Counted from the first letter of the stretch, positions 34,505-44,720 are shown. The stretch: 64,000 bases of DNA from Kaistia algarum (GCF_026343945.1 NZ_JAPKNJ010000001.1:1240001-1304000), one strand, 5' to 3'. The notes: generated by a model not told the origin, from the sequence alone. Made by a program: numbers and translations.

Positions 34505-34849
34505 GGCCCGTACCTGAACTTCAACTCGCTATGCCGGTTGCGCGGCGTCGGAAAGCCAACGGACCTGCCGGGCACCCGTTCCAGAATAGACGGTGAAGTG
34601 GCGGCGCCCTATCCCTGACAAGCAGGTATTTTCGCCCGGCTCCGAATAAGGGACTGCGATCGTTCCATCGGGAAAAACGCCGCCGGATCCGTGAGTTGAG
34701 CCCGGCCGACGATCCGATGAGCCGATCGCTGCAATCGGGATGCCGTGGGTGTGACGTTCGTCACAGTGGCGAAAAGCGCGACGGCCCGGAACCACTGCCT
34801 CGGGCGGCCATTGTTAAGACGTGTTCCACAACGCTAACAGGAGGCTCCA
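34505..34849. other. Intergenic region with a CRP-type palindrome
   Basis: This 345-base gap lies between the divergent receiver-protein and CsbD genes. Its one clear signal is the palindrome at 34750-34765. An open frame of 88 codons on the minus strand (34529-34795) has weak codon bias for this genome and no family I recognise, so I do not call it a gene. Confidence 0.5.
34750..34765. promoter_or_regulatory. Perfect CRP/FNR-type site TGTGACGTTCGTCACA
   Basis: The 16-base palindrome matches TGTGA-N6-TCACA, the CRP consensus, without mismatch. It lies 85 bases upstream of the CsbD start, a suitable place for an activator of the CRP/FNR family. Confidence 0.65.
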
Positions 34850-35041
34850 ATGGGCAGCACCACCGACAAGATCAAGGGCGTTACCAACGAGGCAGTGGGC
34901 AACGTGAAGCAGGGCGTCGGCCGCGCCGTCGGCTCCGAGAAGCTCGAGGCCGAAGGCGTCGTGCAGGAGATCAAGGGCGAGACGCAGCAGGCGGTCGGCA
35001 AGGCCAAGGACGCCGTCAAGAAGACCGTCGACCGGGCCTGA
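34850..35041 (+). CDS. CsbD-like stress-response protein
   Basis: The 63-residue, Lys/Glu-rich protein has the CsbD-family repeats, with [19 protein letters not shown] and [15 protein letters not shown]. In Bacillus csbD is under general stress control; alphaproteobacterial homologues are small abundant stress proteins of unknown action. A strong AGGAGG precedes the start. Confidence 0.88.
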   Translation: MGSTTDKIKGVTNEAVGNVKQGVGRAVGSEKLEAEGVVQEIKGETQQAVGKAKDAVKKTVDRA

Positions 35042-35070
35042 CGAGCGTACACGTCGAAGCTATGCAGTTC

Positions 35071-35097
35071 GAGGGGTCGGCCCAGCCGGCCCCTCTT
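35071..35097. terminator. Terminator after csbD-like gene
   Basis: GAGGGG-TCGGC and GCCGG-CCCCTC pair around CCA with a small bulge, and TTTC follows. It sits between the convergent CsbD and dehydrogenase genes. Confidence 0.65.
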
Positions 35098-35105
35098 TCG
35101 TTTGG

Positions 35106-35879
35106 CTACCAGCAGGTGTAGCCGCCATCCACGACGACAACGGAGCCGGTCATGAGGCTGGCCGCTTCGCTGGCAAGGAACAGGACGACCGAGGCGATTT
35201 CCTCGACCTCGCCCATGCGGCCCATCGGCGTGCCGCCGATCCAGGCATCCCACATCGTCGGGTTCTTCTTCACGAAGGCATTGAGCGGCGTGTTGATATA
35301 GGTCGGCGCCACGGCATTGACGCGGACGCCGCGCGCGCCCCATTCGGCGGCCAGCGATTTGGTCAAGTGATGCACGGCCGCCTTGGAGGCGTTGTAGAAC
35401 GCCTGCTCCTGAGGCTTGTTGACGATGAAACCCGACATCGAGCCGATATTGACGATCTTGCCCGAACCGGCCTTCAGCATGTGATTGCCGAACGCGCGGC
35501 AGCACCAGAAGGTACCATTCAGATTGACGTCGATGACGTTCAGCCAATGCTCGTCCGTGACCGTCTCGGCCGGCGTCTCGCTGCGGGCGATGCCGGCATT
35601 GTTGACGAGAATGTCGATCTTGCCGTGCTTCTTCACGACCTCATCGGCGACCTCGGTGACGCGCGCCGAACTGGTCACGTCCATGATCGAGATGTCGACG
35701 TCGTAGCCCTTGGCCTTCATGGCGTCGCGGCCCTTTTCGGCGATGCCGGCGTCGCGGTCGGCGATGATCACCTTGGCGCCAGCCTCGGCCAGCGCCTCGA
35801 CCGAGGCGAGGCCGATCGCTTGGCCGCCGCCGGTTACCAGCGCGACCTGACCGCCGACACGAAACTTCTCCAGATACAT
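35106..35879 (-). CDS. SDR-family polyol dehydrogenase
   Basis: The 257-residue SDR has [21 protein letters not shown] with the catalytic Ser, and YNASK giving Tyr and Lys. It ends in [10 protein letters not shown], close to the C-terminus of Rhodobacter galactitol dehydrogenase and ribitol-type enzymes as I recall them. Placed last in an smoEFGK-type ABC operon, it should oxidise the imported polyol to a ketose in the cytoplasm. Whether the substrate is a pentitol or hexitol is not settled. Confidence 0.87.
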   Translation of the reverse strand: MYLEKFRVGGQVALVTGGGQAIGLASVEALAEAGAKVIIADRDAGIAEKGRDAMKAKGYDVDISIMDVTSSARVTEVADEVVKKHGKIDILVNNAGIARSETPAETVTDEHWLNVIDVNLNGTFWCCRAFGNHMLKAGSGKIVNIGSMSGFIVNKPQEQAFYNASKAAVHHLTKSLAAEWGARGVRVNAVAPTYINTPLNAFVKKNPTMWDAWIGGTPMGRMGEVEEIASVVLFLASEAASLMTGSVVVVDGGYTCW

Positions 35880-35931
35880 GATGGCAACTCCTTTAATGCG
35901 GGCCCGTCCTGGACCTGTCGGCAAGACGCGG

Positions 35932-36942
<1,011 letters not shown>

Positions 36943-36965
36943 GATCTTGGTTCCCGAATAGGCGG

Positions 36966-37796
36966 CTACTTGACCGCGCCGAAAGTGAGGCCGCGCACGA
37001 GTTGCTTCTGGCTGAACCAGCCGAGCACCAGGATCGGCGCGATAGCGAGGGTCGAGGCAGCGGAGAGCTTGGCCCAGAACAGGCCCTCGGGGCTCGAATA
37101 GGAGGCGATGAAGGCCGTCAGCGGTGCCGCCTTGGAAGCCGACAGGTTCAGCGTCCAGAACGCTTCGTTCCAGGCGAGAATGATGTTGAGCAGCATCGTC
37201 GAGGCAATCCCCGGAACCGCCAGCGGAAGGAGGACGAAGACGATTTCCTTCCACAGCACGGCGCCGTCCATCCGCGAGGCTTCGAGGATGTCGACCGGAA
37301 TCTCTTTGAAATAGGTGTAGAGCATCCAGATCATGATCGGCAGGTTGATCAGCATCAGGATGCCGGTCAGGCCCCATACCGTATCGAGCAGGCCCAGATT
37401 CTTGAAGATCAGGTAGATCGGCACCAGCACGCCCACGGCCGGCATCATCTTGGTGGAGAGCATCCACATCAAGATGTCCTTGGTCCGCTTCGCCGGCGCG
37501 AACGCCATCGACCAGGCGGCCGGAACCGCGATGACGAGGCCGAGAAGGCTGGAGCCGACCGCGATGATGACCGAGTTGAAGAAGTGCTTGAAATAGTCCG
37601 AGCGCGCCTGGACCTCGAAGAAGTTCTCCAGCGTCCAGTGCGGCGGTAGAAATGCCGGCGGGAACAGGATGGCGTCGCCCTCGCTCTTGAAGGCGGTCAG
37701 GATGGTCCAGAGGATCGGGAAGAAGAGGATCAGCGCCACGATCCAGGCGAGGATCGTGAAGGTCCATTTCTTCTGCGGGCTGATGGCGCGTGCCAT
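36966..37796 (-). CDS. smoG: Carbohydrate ABC transporter permease (SmoG type)
   Basis: The 276-residue integral membrane protein has six hydrophobic segments and the EAA loop [20 protein letters not shown] that docks the ATPase. It belongs to the MalG-like binding-protein-dependent permeases and sits 12 bases downstream of the partner permease gene. Confidence 0.92.
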   Translation of the reverse strand: MARAISPQKKWTFTILAWIVALILFFPILWTILTAFKSEGDAILFPPAFLPPHWTLENFFEVQARSDYFKHFFNSVIIAVGSSLLGLVIAVPAAWSMAFAPAKRTKDILMWMLSTKMMPAVGVLVPIYLIFKNLGLLDTVWGLTGILMLINLPIMIWMLYTYFKEIPVDILEASRMDGAVLWKEIVFVLLPLAVPGIASTMLLNIILAWNEAFWTLNLSASKAAPLTAFIASYSSPEGLFWAKLSAASTLAIAPILVLGWFSQKQLVRGLTFGAVK

Positions 37797-37808
37797 GGTT
37801 TTCTCTCC

Positions 37809-38681
37809 TCACGCGTCGAGATTTTTGCCGACAATGCGGACGAGGAAGAAGGCGACGATGTTGGCCAGGATGACGGCCACCACGCCGCCTGCGGAAGCGC
37901 CGCCAACGTCGTAGTCGAGAAGGGCCTGGTGATAGATCAGGTAGGCGATGTTGGTGGATGCGTAGCCCGGTCCGCCGCTGGTGGTCACCAGGATCTCGGC
38001 AAAGACGGAGAGCAGGAAGATCGTCTCGATCAGGATGACGACCGTGATCGCCCGCGCCAGATGCGGCAGCGTGATGAAGGCGAAAAGGCTGAGGAACCCG
38101 GCGCCGTCCATGCCGGCCGCCTCCTTCTGCTCCTCGTCGAGCGATTGCAGCGCCGTCAGCAGGATCAGCGTCGCAAAGGGCAGCCATTGCCAGGCGACGA
38201 TCAGGATGATCGAGAAAAGCGGATAGTCCTGCAACCAAGCGATCGGCGCGATGCCGAAACGGGTCGCGATCCAGGCGAAGATGCCGTAGTTCGGATCCAT
38301 CAGCATGTTCTTCCACACCAGGGCGGCGACGGTCGGCATGATGAAGAACGGCGAGATCACGAGGATGCGGACAATGCCCTGCCCGTAGATGAACTGATCG
38401 AGCAGGAGGGCCAGCAGGATACCCCCGACGACGGTGATCGCCAGGACGGAAAGCGTCAGGATCAGCGTATTGGCGAAGGCCTGGAAGAACGCTGGATCGG
38501 TGAGGAAGTACTTGTAGTTCGTCAGGCCCGCGAACCCGTTAGTGGCCGGGTTCAGGAGATTGTAGGTCTGGAACGAATACCAGAGTGTCAGTACCAGGGG
38601 GACGATCATCCAGATGAACAGGATGACCACCGAAGGCGTGAGCATGGCACGCGCCAGCTTGCGGGTGTTCACAGTAGCCAT
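37809..38681 (-). CDS. smoF: Carbohydrate ABC transporter permease (SmoF type)
   Basis: This 290-residue MalF-like permease has about six transmembrane helices and an EAA-type loop ([20 protein letters not shown]). It follows the binding-protein gene after a 143-base gap that holds a perfect hairpin. Confidence 0.92.
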   Translation of the reverse strand: MATVNTRKLARAMLTPSVVILFIWMIVPLVLTLWYSFQTYNLLNPATNGFAGLTNYKYFLTDPAFFQAFANTLILTLSVLAITVVGGILLALLLDQFIYGQGIVRILVISPFFIMPTVAALVWKNMLMDPNYGIFAWIATRFGIAPIAWLQDYPLFSIILIVAWQWLPFATLILLTALQSLDEEQKEAAGMDGAGFLSLFAFITLPHLARAITVVILIETIFLLSVFAEILVTTSGGPGYASTNIAYLIYHQALLDYDVGGASAGGVVAVILANIVAFFLVRIVGKNLDA

Positions 38682-38783
38682 TCTTGCCTCCCCGGCCTGC
38701 CGTCACCTGTCGGACACGCGGCTCCGCGGTCCGCTTCGTCCTGGTGCAGAAATCGGCGCGTCTTCGCGTATCCGTTAAAAAGT

Positions 38784-38807
38784 TGCCCGGGACCGGAGTC
38801 CCGGGCA
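38784..38807. other. Intercistronic hairpin in the polyol ABC operon
   Basis: TGCCCGGGAC and GTCCCGGGCA form a perfect 10-base stem with the 4-base loop CGGA, between the binding-protein stop and the first permease start. It has no T-run. Such hairpins often protect the binding-protein mRNA and lower downstream expression. Confidence 0.7.
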
Positions 38808-38824
38808 GTCGCGGTCTTGGGGAG

Positions 38825-40138
38825 CTACTTGATGTAACCAGCCTTGGTCATCGTGCGGGTGGTGACATCCTGCGCCTGCTTCAGCGCGTCATCGACGCTG
38901 GACTGGCCGGCAAGCGCCGCCGAGAACAGCTGGCCCACCGTGTCGCCTAGCCCCTGGAACTCGGGGATGGCGACGAACTGCACGCCGGTATAGGGGACCG
39001 GCTTGACGGTCGGATGGGTCGGGTCGGCAGCGTTGATCGAGGCGAGGGTCATCGCAGCGAATGGCGCGGCGCTGGTATAGGCCGGGTTGTTGTAGAGTGA
39101 CGTCCGCGTTCCGGGGGGAACGTTGGCCCAGCCATCTTTGCTCGCGACGAGATCGAGATAGCCGGGGCCGGTTGCCCAGGCGATGAACTTCTCGGCCGCA
39201 TCGACCTTCTTCGAGCCCGCGGGAACCGCAAGCGACCACGCCCACAACCAGTTGCCGCGCTTGCCAAGGCCCGTGTCGGGGGCGAGGGCGAAGCCGACCT
39301 TGTCGGAGACCGTCGAGGCCTTCGGGTCGGTCACGAACGAACCGGCGACCGTGGCATCGATCCACATGCCGCACTTGCCCTGCTGGAACAGCGTCAGGTT
39401 CTCGTTGAAGCCGTTCGACGAGGCGCCGGACGGGCCATCCGCCTTCATCAGGTCAACGTAGAACTGGAGCGTGTTCTTCCATTCGGGCTGGTCGAACTGG
39501 GGCTGCCATTTCTCGTCGAACCATCGCGCGCCGAAGGAGTTCGACATGGCGGTCAGGAAGGCCATGTTCTCGCCCCAGCCTGCCTTGCCGCGCAGGCATA
39601 CGCCGTTGATGCCGTTTGCACGGTCGGTCATCTTGTCGGCGGCCTGGCGGATGAAATCCCAGGTCGGCGCGTCGGGCATCGTCAGCCCGGCTTTTTCCAT
39701 CAGGTCCTTGCGGTACATGACGTAGCTCGACTCGCCATAGAAGGGCGATGCGTAGAGCTTGCCGTCCGCCGAAAGGCCGCCGCGAATCGCCGGCAGCAGA
39801 TCGTCGACCTTGTAGTCGGCGCCGAGATTGTCGAGCGGATTGAGCCAGCCGTTCTTCGCCCAGATCGGAACCTCATAGGTGCCGATCGTCAGAACGTCGT
39901 ACTGGCCGCCCTTGGTGGCGATGTCGGTCGTCACCTTCTGACGCAGGACATTTTCCTCAAGCGTCACCCATTGCAGATCGATGTCGGGGTTCTTGGCCTT
40001 GAAGTCGTCCGTAAGCTTCTGCATGCGGACCATATCGCCATTGTTCACGGTGGCGATGGTCAGCGTCTCCGCCGCCTGCAGCTGACCGACGGCCAGCATC
40101 GATGCTGCGCCCAGGAGGGCGCCCCATAGAATCCTCAT
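38825..40138 (-). CDS. smoE: Polyol/sugar ABC transporter substrate-binding protein (SmoE type)
   Basis: The 437-residue protein has a Sec signal peptide (positively charged MRI, hydrophobic core, AAETL cleavage region near 23) and a family 1 solute-binding fold (TLTIATVNNGDMVRMQKL, FKAKNPDIDLQWV, ATGPGYLDLVAS). It binds the polyol in the periplasm and is the first gene of the operon, as in Rhodobacter smoEFGK. Confidence 0.92.
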   Translation of the reverse strand: MRILWGALLGAASMLAVGQLQAAETLTIATVNNGDMVRMQKLTDDFKAKNPDIDLQWVTLEENVLRQKVTTDIATKGGQYDVLTIGTYEVPIWAKNGWLNPLDNLGADYKVDDLLPAIRGGLSADGKLYASPFYGESSYVMYRKDLMEKAGLTMPDAPTWDFIRQAADKMTDRANGINGVCLRGKAGWGENMAFLTAMSNSFGARWFDEKWQPQFDQPEWKNTLQFYVDLMKADGPSGASSNGFNENLTLFQQGKCGMWIDATVAGSFVTDPKASTVSDKVGFALAPDTGLGKRGNWLWAWSLAVPAGSKKVDAAEKFIAWATGPGYLDLVASKDGWANVPPGTRTSLYNNPAYTSAAPFAAMTLASINAADPTHPTVKPVPYTGVQFVAIPEFQGLGDTVGQLFSAALAGQSSVDDALKQAQDVTTRTMTKAGYIK

Positions 40139-40160
40139 CTGATCCTCCCTGATGTGCCTT

Positions 40161-40191
40161 GAGCATTTGCTATAGCACTGATCATATGCTC
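40161..40191. promoter_or_regulatory. Tandem operators GAGCATTTGCTA and GATCATATGCTC
   Basis: Two near-palindromes (40161-40172 and 40180-40191) share the pattern GAGCA-TT-TGCTC, with centres 19 bases apart (close to two helical turns). They sit 23-53 bases upstream of the ABC operon start, where a SorC-type regulator could bind. The third, perfect copy is at 40293. Confidence 0.6.
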
Positions 40192-40292
40192 ATCGCAGGC
40201 GAGTCAAACTGTCAATGGCAATTCGTTTCCGCATAGCAGCGGAGATTTCCCGGCGAATGAACCGAGAATTGACGCAACATTGCTATTTGACT

Positions 40293-40304
40293 GAGCATTT
40301 GCTC
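40293..40304. promoter_or_regulatory. Perfect operator GAGCATTTGCTC
   Basis: An exact 12-base palindrome lies between the ABC operon and the end of the SorC-type regulator gene. It is the best match to the two partial sites nearer the operon start, suggesting cooperative binding with looping. Confidence 0.6.
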
Positions 40305-40344
40305 GTTTTCGCAATGCAGCAATGGGCTGCAAGTTGATGCCGCT

Positions 40345-41301
40345 TCAGCCGATATCGAGCAGCATTTTCGCGGTCGCCTCGTCTGTGACGAGGCCGTTTA
40401 TCAGGCGTCCGCGCAGCGCCCCGTGGATCGGCAGCGCCTTGCTCAATCCCATGGCGACGCCGACGACAAGCCCGGCGGCGGGGACGATTCGCGGGACGGA
40501 GGTCAGCCTCTCATTGGTGCCGCCTTCGAGAATGGAACCGCCGGCATCGAAGGCCCAGCCGGTCATCTCGCCGACCGCGCCGAGCCGCCGCATCTCCGCC
40601 AGTTCCGAGACCGAGATGAACCCGTCTATGTGGAGCGGCGCATCAATATCCATCCGCCCGATGCCGACCAGCGTGACATCCGCCGCGGAAGCCAGTTCGC
40701 GGAGCCGCCGCACCGGCTCGAGGCCGATCAACTGGTCGCGTTCGCTGCGCGACGGCACGACGACCGGAAGCGGCATCGGATAATGCGGCGCTCGCACGAG
40801 ATCGGAGAGGCGCGCCAGAACGTCGAAGAAGCTCGCCGAACCCTCCATCGAGATGTGCCCCACCAGCGAGACGAGGCGGTGATGCTGGCAGTTCATGCGC
40901 GGGATCTGCTCGACGGCGGCGCGGAGCGTCCGGCCGGTGCCGATCCCCACGACGATCGGCTCGGCGCGGCGAAGTTGCTGTTCCAGAAAGGCAGCCGCCG
41001 CCTCGGCGATGCCGACGACGGAGCTGTCCGACCCCGGATCGGTCGGGACGATCTGGCAATGGGCAAGGCCGTGGCGCTCGGTAAGGCGTGCGGCGAGTTC
41101 CATGCAGGCGGCGATCGGGTGATCGAGGCGAAAGGTGATGAGCCGTTCCGAGATCGCTAACGAGACAAGGCGCTGAGCGGTCGGCCGCGAGACGTTCAGC
41201 TTGCGCGCGATCTCATCCTGCGTGTTGCCAGCGATGAAATAGAGCCAGCCGGCTCTCGCCGCATCGTCGAGGCGCGATCGTTCCGCGTCGCTGGCACTCA
41301 T
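40345..41301 (-). CDS. smoC: SorC/DeoR-family sugar-binding transcriptional regulator
   Basis: The 318-residue protein has an N-terminal helix-turn-helix (GNTQDEIARKLNVSRPTAQRLV) and a phosphosugar-binding domain (VVGIGTGRTLRAAVEQIP, FDAGGSILEG, VVGVAMGLSKALPI) of the SorC family. Such regulators bind sugar phosphates or polyols and control adjacent transport genes. It is upstream of the ABC operon on the same strand and overlaps a small upstream frame by ATGA. The symbol is by analogy to Rhodobacter and is tentative. Confidence 0.88.
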   Translation of the reverse strand: MSASDAERSRLDDAARAGWLYFIAGNTQDEIARKLNVSRPTAQRLVSLAISERLITFRLDHPIAACMELAARLTERHGLAHCQIVPTDPGSDSSVVGIAEAAAAFLEQQLRRAEPIVVGIGTGRTLRAAVEQIPRMNCQHHRLVSLVGHISMEGSASFFDVLARLSDLVRAPHYPMPLPVVVPSRSERDQLIGLEPVRRLRELASAADVTLVGIGRMDIDAPLHIDGFISVSELAEMRRLGAVGEMTGWAFDAGGSILEGGTNERLTSVPRIVPAAGLVVGVAMGLSKALPIHGALRGRLINGLVTDEATAKMLLDIG

Positions 41302-41450
41302 TCCGTCAAGGCTCCCACCGGCTCCGCATCGAACTCGGCCAGGCTGTCGATGATTCGATGCGTCCCGGCGGCGCCCAGAATGGCGCGCCCGTCGCGGCCG
41401 GAATAGTGGCTGCCCTTCAAGCAGCGTCCAAATACCATAAGATCATTCAT
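41298..41450 (-). CDS. Small ORF, possible remnant of a HAD-like hydrolase gene
   Basis: A 50-codon frame ends in an ATGA overlap with the SorC regulator start, so it may be translationally coupled. Codons beyond Met16 show normal GC-rich bias, and the segment LGAAGTHRIIDSLAEFDAEP resembles the C-terminus of HAD-IA phosphatases, with a possible GSHYSG turn before it. HAD phosphatases are common in polyol operons, so this could be the 3' end left after a deletion. The frame is too short to prove either view. Confidence 0.35.
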   Translation of the reverse strand: MNDLMVFGRCLKGSHYSGRDGRAILGAAGTHRIIDSLAEFDAEPVGALTE

Positions 41451-41459
41451 TCAAGACAA

Positions 41460-41471
41460 GAGCAAATATTC
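41460..41471. promoter_or_regulatory. Weak operator-like site GAGCAAATATTC before the kinase
   Basis: The first half (GAGCA) equals the polyol-operator half site, while the second half has two mismatches. It is 67 bases upstream of the divergent FGGY kinase start. It may let the same regulator control kinase expression. Confidence 0.3.
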
Positions 41472-41537
41472 GCGGCTTGACAGCCGAGGCTGGGAACGCT
41501 CCGTTGGGCACAAAGCAACAAAGGGAGGTACGCCGTC

Positions 41538-43181
41538 ATGGCCTTTTTCATCGGCATCGATGTCGGCACGGGAAGCGCGCGAGCCGGCGTGTTCGATGAC
41601 GAGGGCCGCCTGATCGCCTCGGCCAAGCGGGCGATCGAGATCTGGCATGCGCCCGGCGAGATCGTGGAGCAATCCTCGCGCGACATCTGGCAGGCGGTGT
41701 GCGAATCGGTGCGTGAGGCCGTAGCGACATCCGCGATCGCGCCCGATGCGGTCGACGGCATCGGCATCGACGCGACCTGTTCGCTGGTCGCCATCGGTGC
41801 CGATGGCTCGCCTGTTGCCGTCGGGCCCTCCGGCGACCCCGACCGCAACATCATCGTCTGGATGGACCACCGCGCGATCGATCAGACGCGGCGGATCAAT
41901 GCGACCGGCCACCGCGTGCTTTCCTATGTCGGCGGCGTCATATCGCCGGAAATGGAAACACCGAAGCTGCTCTGGCTCGCCGAGGCGATGCCCGAGAGCT
42001 TTCGCGCCGCGGCGCATTTCTTCGACCTCGCCGACTGGCTGACCTTCCGCACGACCGGCAGCCTTACGCGTTCGACCTGCACGCTCACCTGCAAATGGAC
42101 CTATCTCGCGCATGAACGGCGCTTCGACGAAGGATTCTTCCGCGAGATCGGCCTTGGCGTTCTCGCCGACGAGGGATTCGTCCGGATCGGCACCGAGGTG
42201 GTGGAGCCTGGCACGCCGCTTGGCGCCGGACTGACCGTGGAAGCTGCGGCCGAACTCGGCCTGCGACCGGGCATCGCCGTTGCCGCGGCGCTGATCGATG
42301 CCCATGCCGGCGGGCTCGGCTCGGTTGGCGGGCGCGATGTCGGCGGCGCCGCCACCGACGCCTCGCGCCAGATGGCCTATATCTTTGGTACCTCGGCCTG
42401 CGCCATGGCGACGACGGCGGAGCCCGAATTCGTCCCCGGGGTCTGGGGTCCCTATTTCTCCGCGATGCTGCCCGGCCTTTGGCTGAACGAGGGCGGCCAA
42501 TCGGCGGCGGGGGCGGCGATCGATCATCTCGTCACGTTGCATCCAGCGACCCCGGCGGCACGAAAAGAGGCCGCGGAGGAAGGGCTGTCGCTCTTCGCCT
42601 ATCTCGAGGAGCGGATCGCCAGACTGGCCGACCGGATGGAAGAAACCGTGCGGCTCGCCGCGCATATCCAGGTCGTGCCCGAGTTCCTCGGCAACCGGTC
42701 GCCCAAGGCCGAGCCGGATGCGCGCGCGACGATCGCCGGCCTCGACCTGTCGGAGGATATCGACAGCCTGGCGCGGCTCTATCTCGCCGGTCTTTGCGGC
42801 CTCTCCTATGGCGCGCGCCAGATCGTCGAGGCCCTGTCGATCCAGGGAATAGACATTGAGACCATCGTGCTTTCCGGCGGCGCCGGACAAAGCCCCTTGG
42901 TCCGCCAGACGCTCGCCGATGCGACGGGCCTTACGATCGCCGTGCCGGAGACGCCGGAGCCAGTGCTGCTTGGAGCCGCCATCCTCGGCGCGATGGCGGC
43001 CGGGCGCTTCGCCACCACCGTCGACGCGATCGAGGCTATGTCGCGGCTCGGCCTCGAATATCGCCCGGCCGGCAGCCTGTCGCGCCGGCTGCACGACGCG
43101 AAATACGAGATCTTCCTATCGCTCCAGAACGAAGACCGCCGCGCGCGCGCGGCGATCCGCGCGGCGCTGGCAGGGACCTAG
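41538..43181 (+). CDS. FGGY-family pentulose kinase (D-ribulose kinase-like)
   Basis: The 547-residue kinase has the two FGGY domains: IGIDVGTGSARAGVFD at the N-terminus, GIGIDATCSLV, WMDHRAIDQ, the substrate Asp of LIDAHAGG and LSGGAGQSPLVRQTLAD in the ATP-binding half. The length and the CSLV segment match the long pentulose kinase subgroup that includes D-ribulose kinase. With a polyol dehydrogenase in the neighbouring operon, ribulose or a similar ketose is the likely substrate. It is divergent from the SorC regulator. Confidence 0.87.
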   Translation: MAFFIGIDVGTGSARAGVFDDEGRLIASAKRAIEIWHAPGEIVEQSSRDIWQAVCESVREAVATSAIAPDAVDGIGIDATCSLVAIGADGSPVAVGPSGDPDRNIIVWMDHRAIDQTRRINATGHRVLSYVGGVISPEMETPKLLWLAEAMPESFRAAAHFFDLADWLTFRTTGSLTRSTCTLTCKWTYLAHERRFDEGFFREIGLGVLADEGFVRIGTEVVEPGTPLGAGLTVEAAAELGLRPGIAVAAALIDAHAGGLGSVGGRDVGGAATDASRQMAYIFGTSACAMATTAEPEFVPGVWGPYFSAMLPGLWLNEGGQSAAGAAIDHLVTLHPATPAARKEAAEEGLSLFAYLEERIARLADRMEETVRLAAHIQVVPEFLGNRSPKAEPDARATIAGLDLSEDIDSLARLYLAGLCGLSYGARQIVEALSIQGIDIETIVLSGGAGQSPLVRQTLADATGLTIAVPETPEPVLLGAAILGAMAAGRFATTVDAIEAMSRLGLEYRPAGSLSRRLHDAKYEIFLSLQNEDRRARAAIRAALAGT

Positions 43182-44647
43182 GACCGGGAGCCGGCGAGGC
43201 GCAGCAGCGGGCGGGCCAGCGCGAGGCTCGCCAGCGGCGCGAGCGCGAACAGGGCAAAGATCCAGAACGCCGCCTTCGATGCGCCCGCGACCCCGCCGGG
43301 ATCGGCGACGCCGGCGACATTGGCGATCATGCCGGCAAGCGCCGCGCCGAGCGCTGCCGCGAACAGCTGGACCGTCGTCATGCCGCCGGAGGCGAGATCC
43401 TGCTCGTCCGCCGGCGCATGGCGATAGACCATGGTGACGAGGCCCGGCCAGGTCAGGCCGATGCCGAAGCCCACCAGGATCAGCCCGAGACAGATCGGCG
43501 CGAGTAGCATCCATGTGCCGTCGCCATGGATCGGCATCACGAAAGCGAGCAGAACCAGGCCGGCCAGCACGATCGGCGGCCCGACGATCAGCAGCCGATC
43601 GCCGCCGCGTCCGCTGAAGCGCGGGCTCAGAAGCGATGCGGTCGACCAGCCCACCGCGACGAGAGCCGAGACATAGCCCGCCCAGAGCGGCGACTGGCCA
43701 TGCAGCGTCTGGACGAGATAGGGCACGAAGATCTCGGGCTGCACGCCGGTCATCAGCAGCGCGATCATCAGATAGACGAGGCCGAGCGGCGCGCCGCGGC
43801 TGAACGAGCCGCGCGGCAGCAGCCGGGCTCCGCCCCTTCGCTCGATCACCACGATCAGCGCGATCAACGCCACCGCCGCGCCGAGGCCGGCGAGGTTCCA
43901 GAGAAGCGCGGGCGAGAGCGAGCCGGCCGAAATGATCAGGACGGCCGCCGTCAGCAGCAGGATCTGCGCATAGGCGATCGGCGCGCCCTCCTCCTTGCCG
44001 GGGCTGCTGCGCGGCAGGCTGACGAAGGCGATCGCTGCGAAGATGGCGATAACGGGAAGCAGCGACCAGAACGCCGCCCGCCAGGCGCCGAACTCGGCGA
44101 AGATGCCGCCGATGGCCGGACCGATCAGCGTGGCTATGCCGAACATCGCCCCGATCAGGCCGACCGCCCGCGCCCAGAGCGCCGGTGGAAACACGAGCCG
44201 CGTCACGGCATAGGCGAGCGCATAGAGAAAGCCGCCGCCAAAGCCCTGGATGCTGCGGCCGAGGAGCATCACGGCCATGTCATTGGCGAGCGACGCGACG
44301 ATGGTACCGGCAGCGAAGATCAGCAGCGAGACACAATAGGCGCCGCGCGGACCGAGCGCCTTCAGGAGCTTCGCCGTCAACGTCGCCGCCAGGATCGACG
44401 TCACGACGAAAAGCGTCGTTGCCCAGGCATAGAAGTCGAGCCCACCAATATCGGCGACCACCGAGGGCATGACCGTGGTCGCGACATACATGTTGCAGGC
44501 ATGCAGCACGACGCCGCCGGCGAGCGCCGCCGAATAGACGCCGTTGCGGCCGGAGAAGAGCTGCCCCCAGCGACCGTCTTCATGGCCGGGATGATCCGTG
44601 TCGCCCTTCGCCGGGGCATGGGTCGTGCTGGGGGAATCGCTCTGCAT
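43178..44647 (-). CDS. MFS transporter, DHA2 (EmrB/QacA-like) drug exporter
   Basis: This 489-residue protein has about 14 hydrophobic segments in the DHA2 pattern, with VMPSVVADIGGL in helix 1 and the loop and helix motifs LGRSIQGFGGGFLYALAYAVTRLVFP. ATG 44647 was chosen over an upstream GTG region that overlaps the promoter. A SoxR-box promoter lies just upstream, so export of redox-active compounds is likely. It overlaps the kinase stop by 4 bases tail to tail. Confidence 0.88.
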   Translation of the reverse strand: MQSDSPSTTHAPAKGDTDHPGHEDGRWGQLFSGRNGVYSAALAGGVVLHACNMYVATTVMPSVVADIGGLDFYAWATTLFVVTSILAATLTAKLLKALGPRGAYCVSLLIFAAGTIVASLANDMAVMLLGRSIQGFGGGFLYALAYAVTRLVFPPALWARAVGLIGAMFGIATLIGPAIGGIFAEFGAWRAAFWSLLPVIAIFAAIAFVSLPRSSPGKEEGAPIAYAQILLLTAAVLIISAGSLSPALLWNLAGLGAAVALIALIVVIERRGGARLLPRGSFSRGAPLGLVYLMIALLMTGVQPEIFVPYLVQTLHGQSPLWAGYVSALVAVGWSTASLLSPRFSGRGGDRLLIVGPPIVLAGLVLLAFVMPIHGDGTWMLLAPICLGLILVGFGIGLTWPGLVTMVYRHAPADEQDLASGGMTTVQLFAAALGAALAGMIANVAGVADPGGVAGASKAAFWIFALFALAPLASLALARPLLRLAGSRS

Positions 44648-44689
44648 GTCAGTCCTCGCTTGGGCCGCAGCTATGGCCAGACCGACAGC

Positions 44690-44720
44690 TCCGTACAACC
44701 TCAAGCATGGTTCAGGTCAA
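44690..44720 (-). promoter_or_regulatory. SoxR-box promoter of the MFS gene
   Basis: On the minus strand, TTGACC (-35) and TACGGA (-10) are 19 bases apart, the stretched spacing of MerR-type promoters. The spacer contains the dyad CCTGAACCATGCTTGAGG (44716-44699), which matches the SoxR box with one half-site exact. The soxR gene ends 33 bases upstream. Confidence 0.7.

Noticed and set aside
34529..34795. 88-codon minus-strand frame between the receiver and CsbD genes
   Set aside because: Third-position GC looks low for this genome, there is no ribosome site of note, and it covers the CRP-type palindrome.
34788..34815. EcfG-type general stress promoter (GGAAC then TGTT) before the CsbD gene
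   Set aside because: The spacing is about 19 bases, longer than the usual 16-17, and the -10 lacks the leading C.
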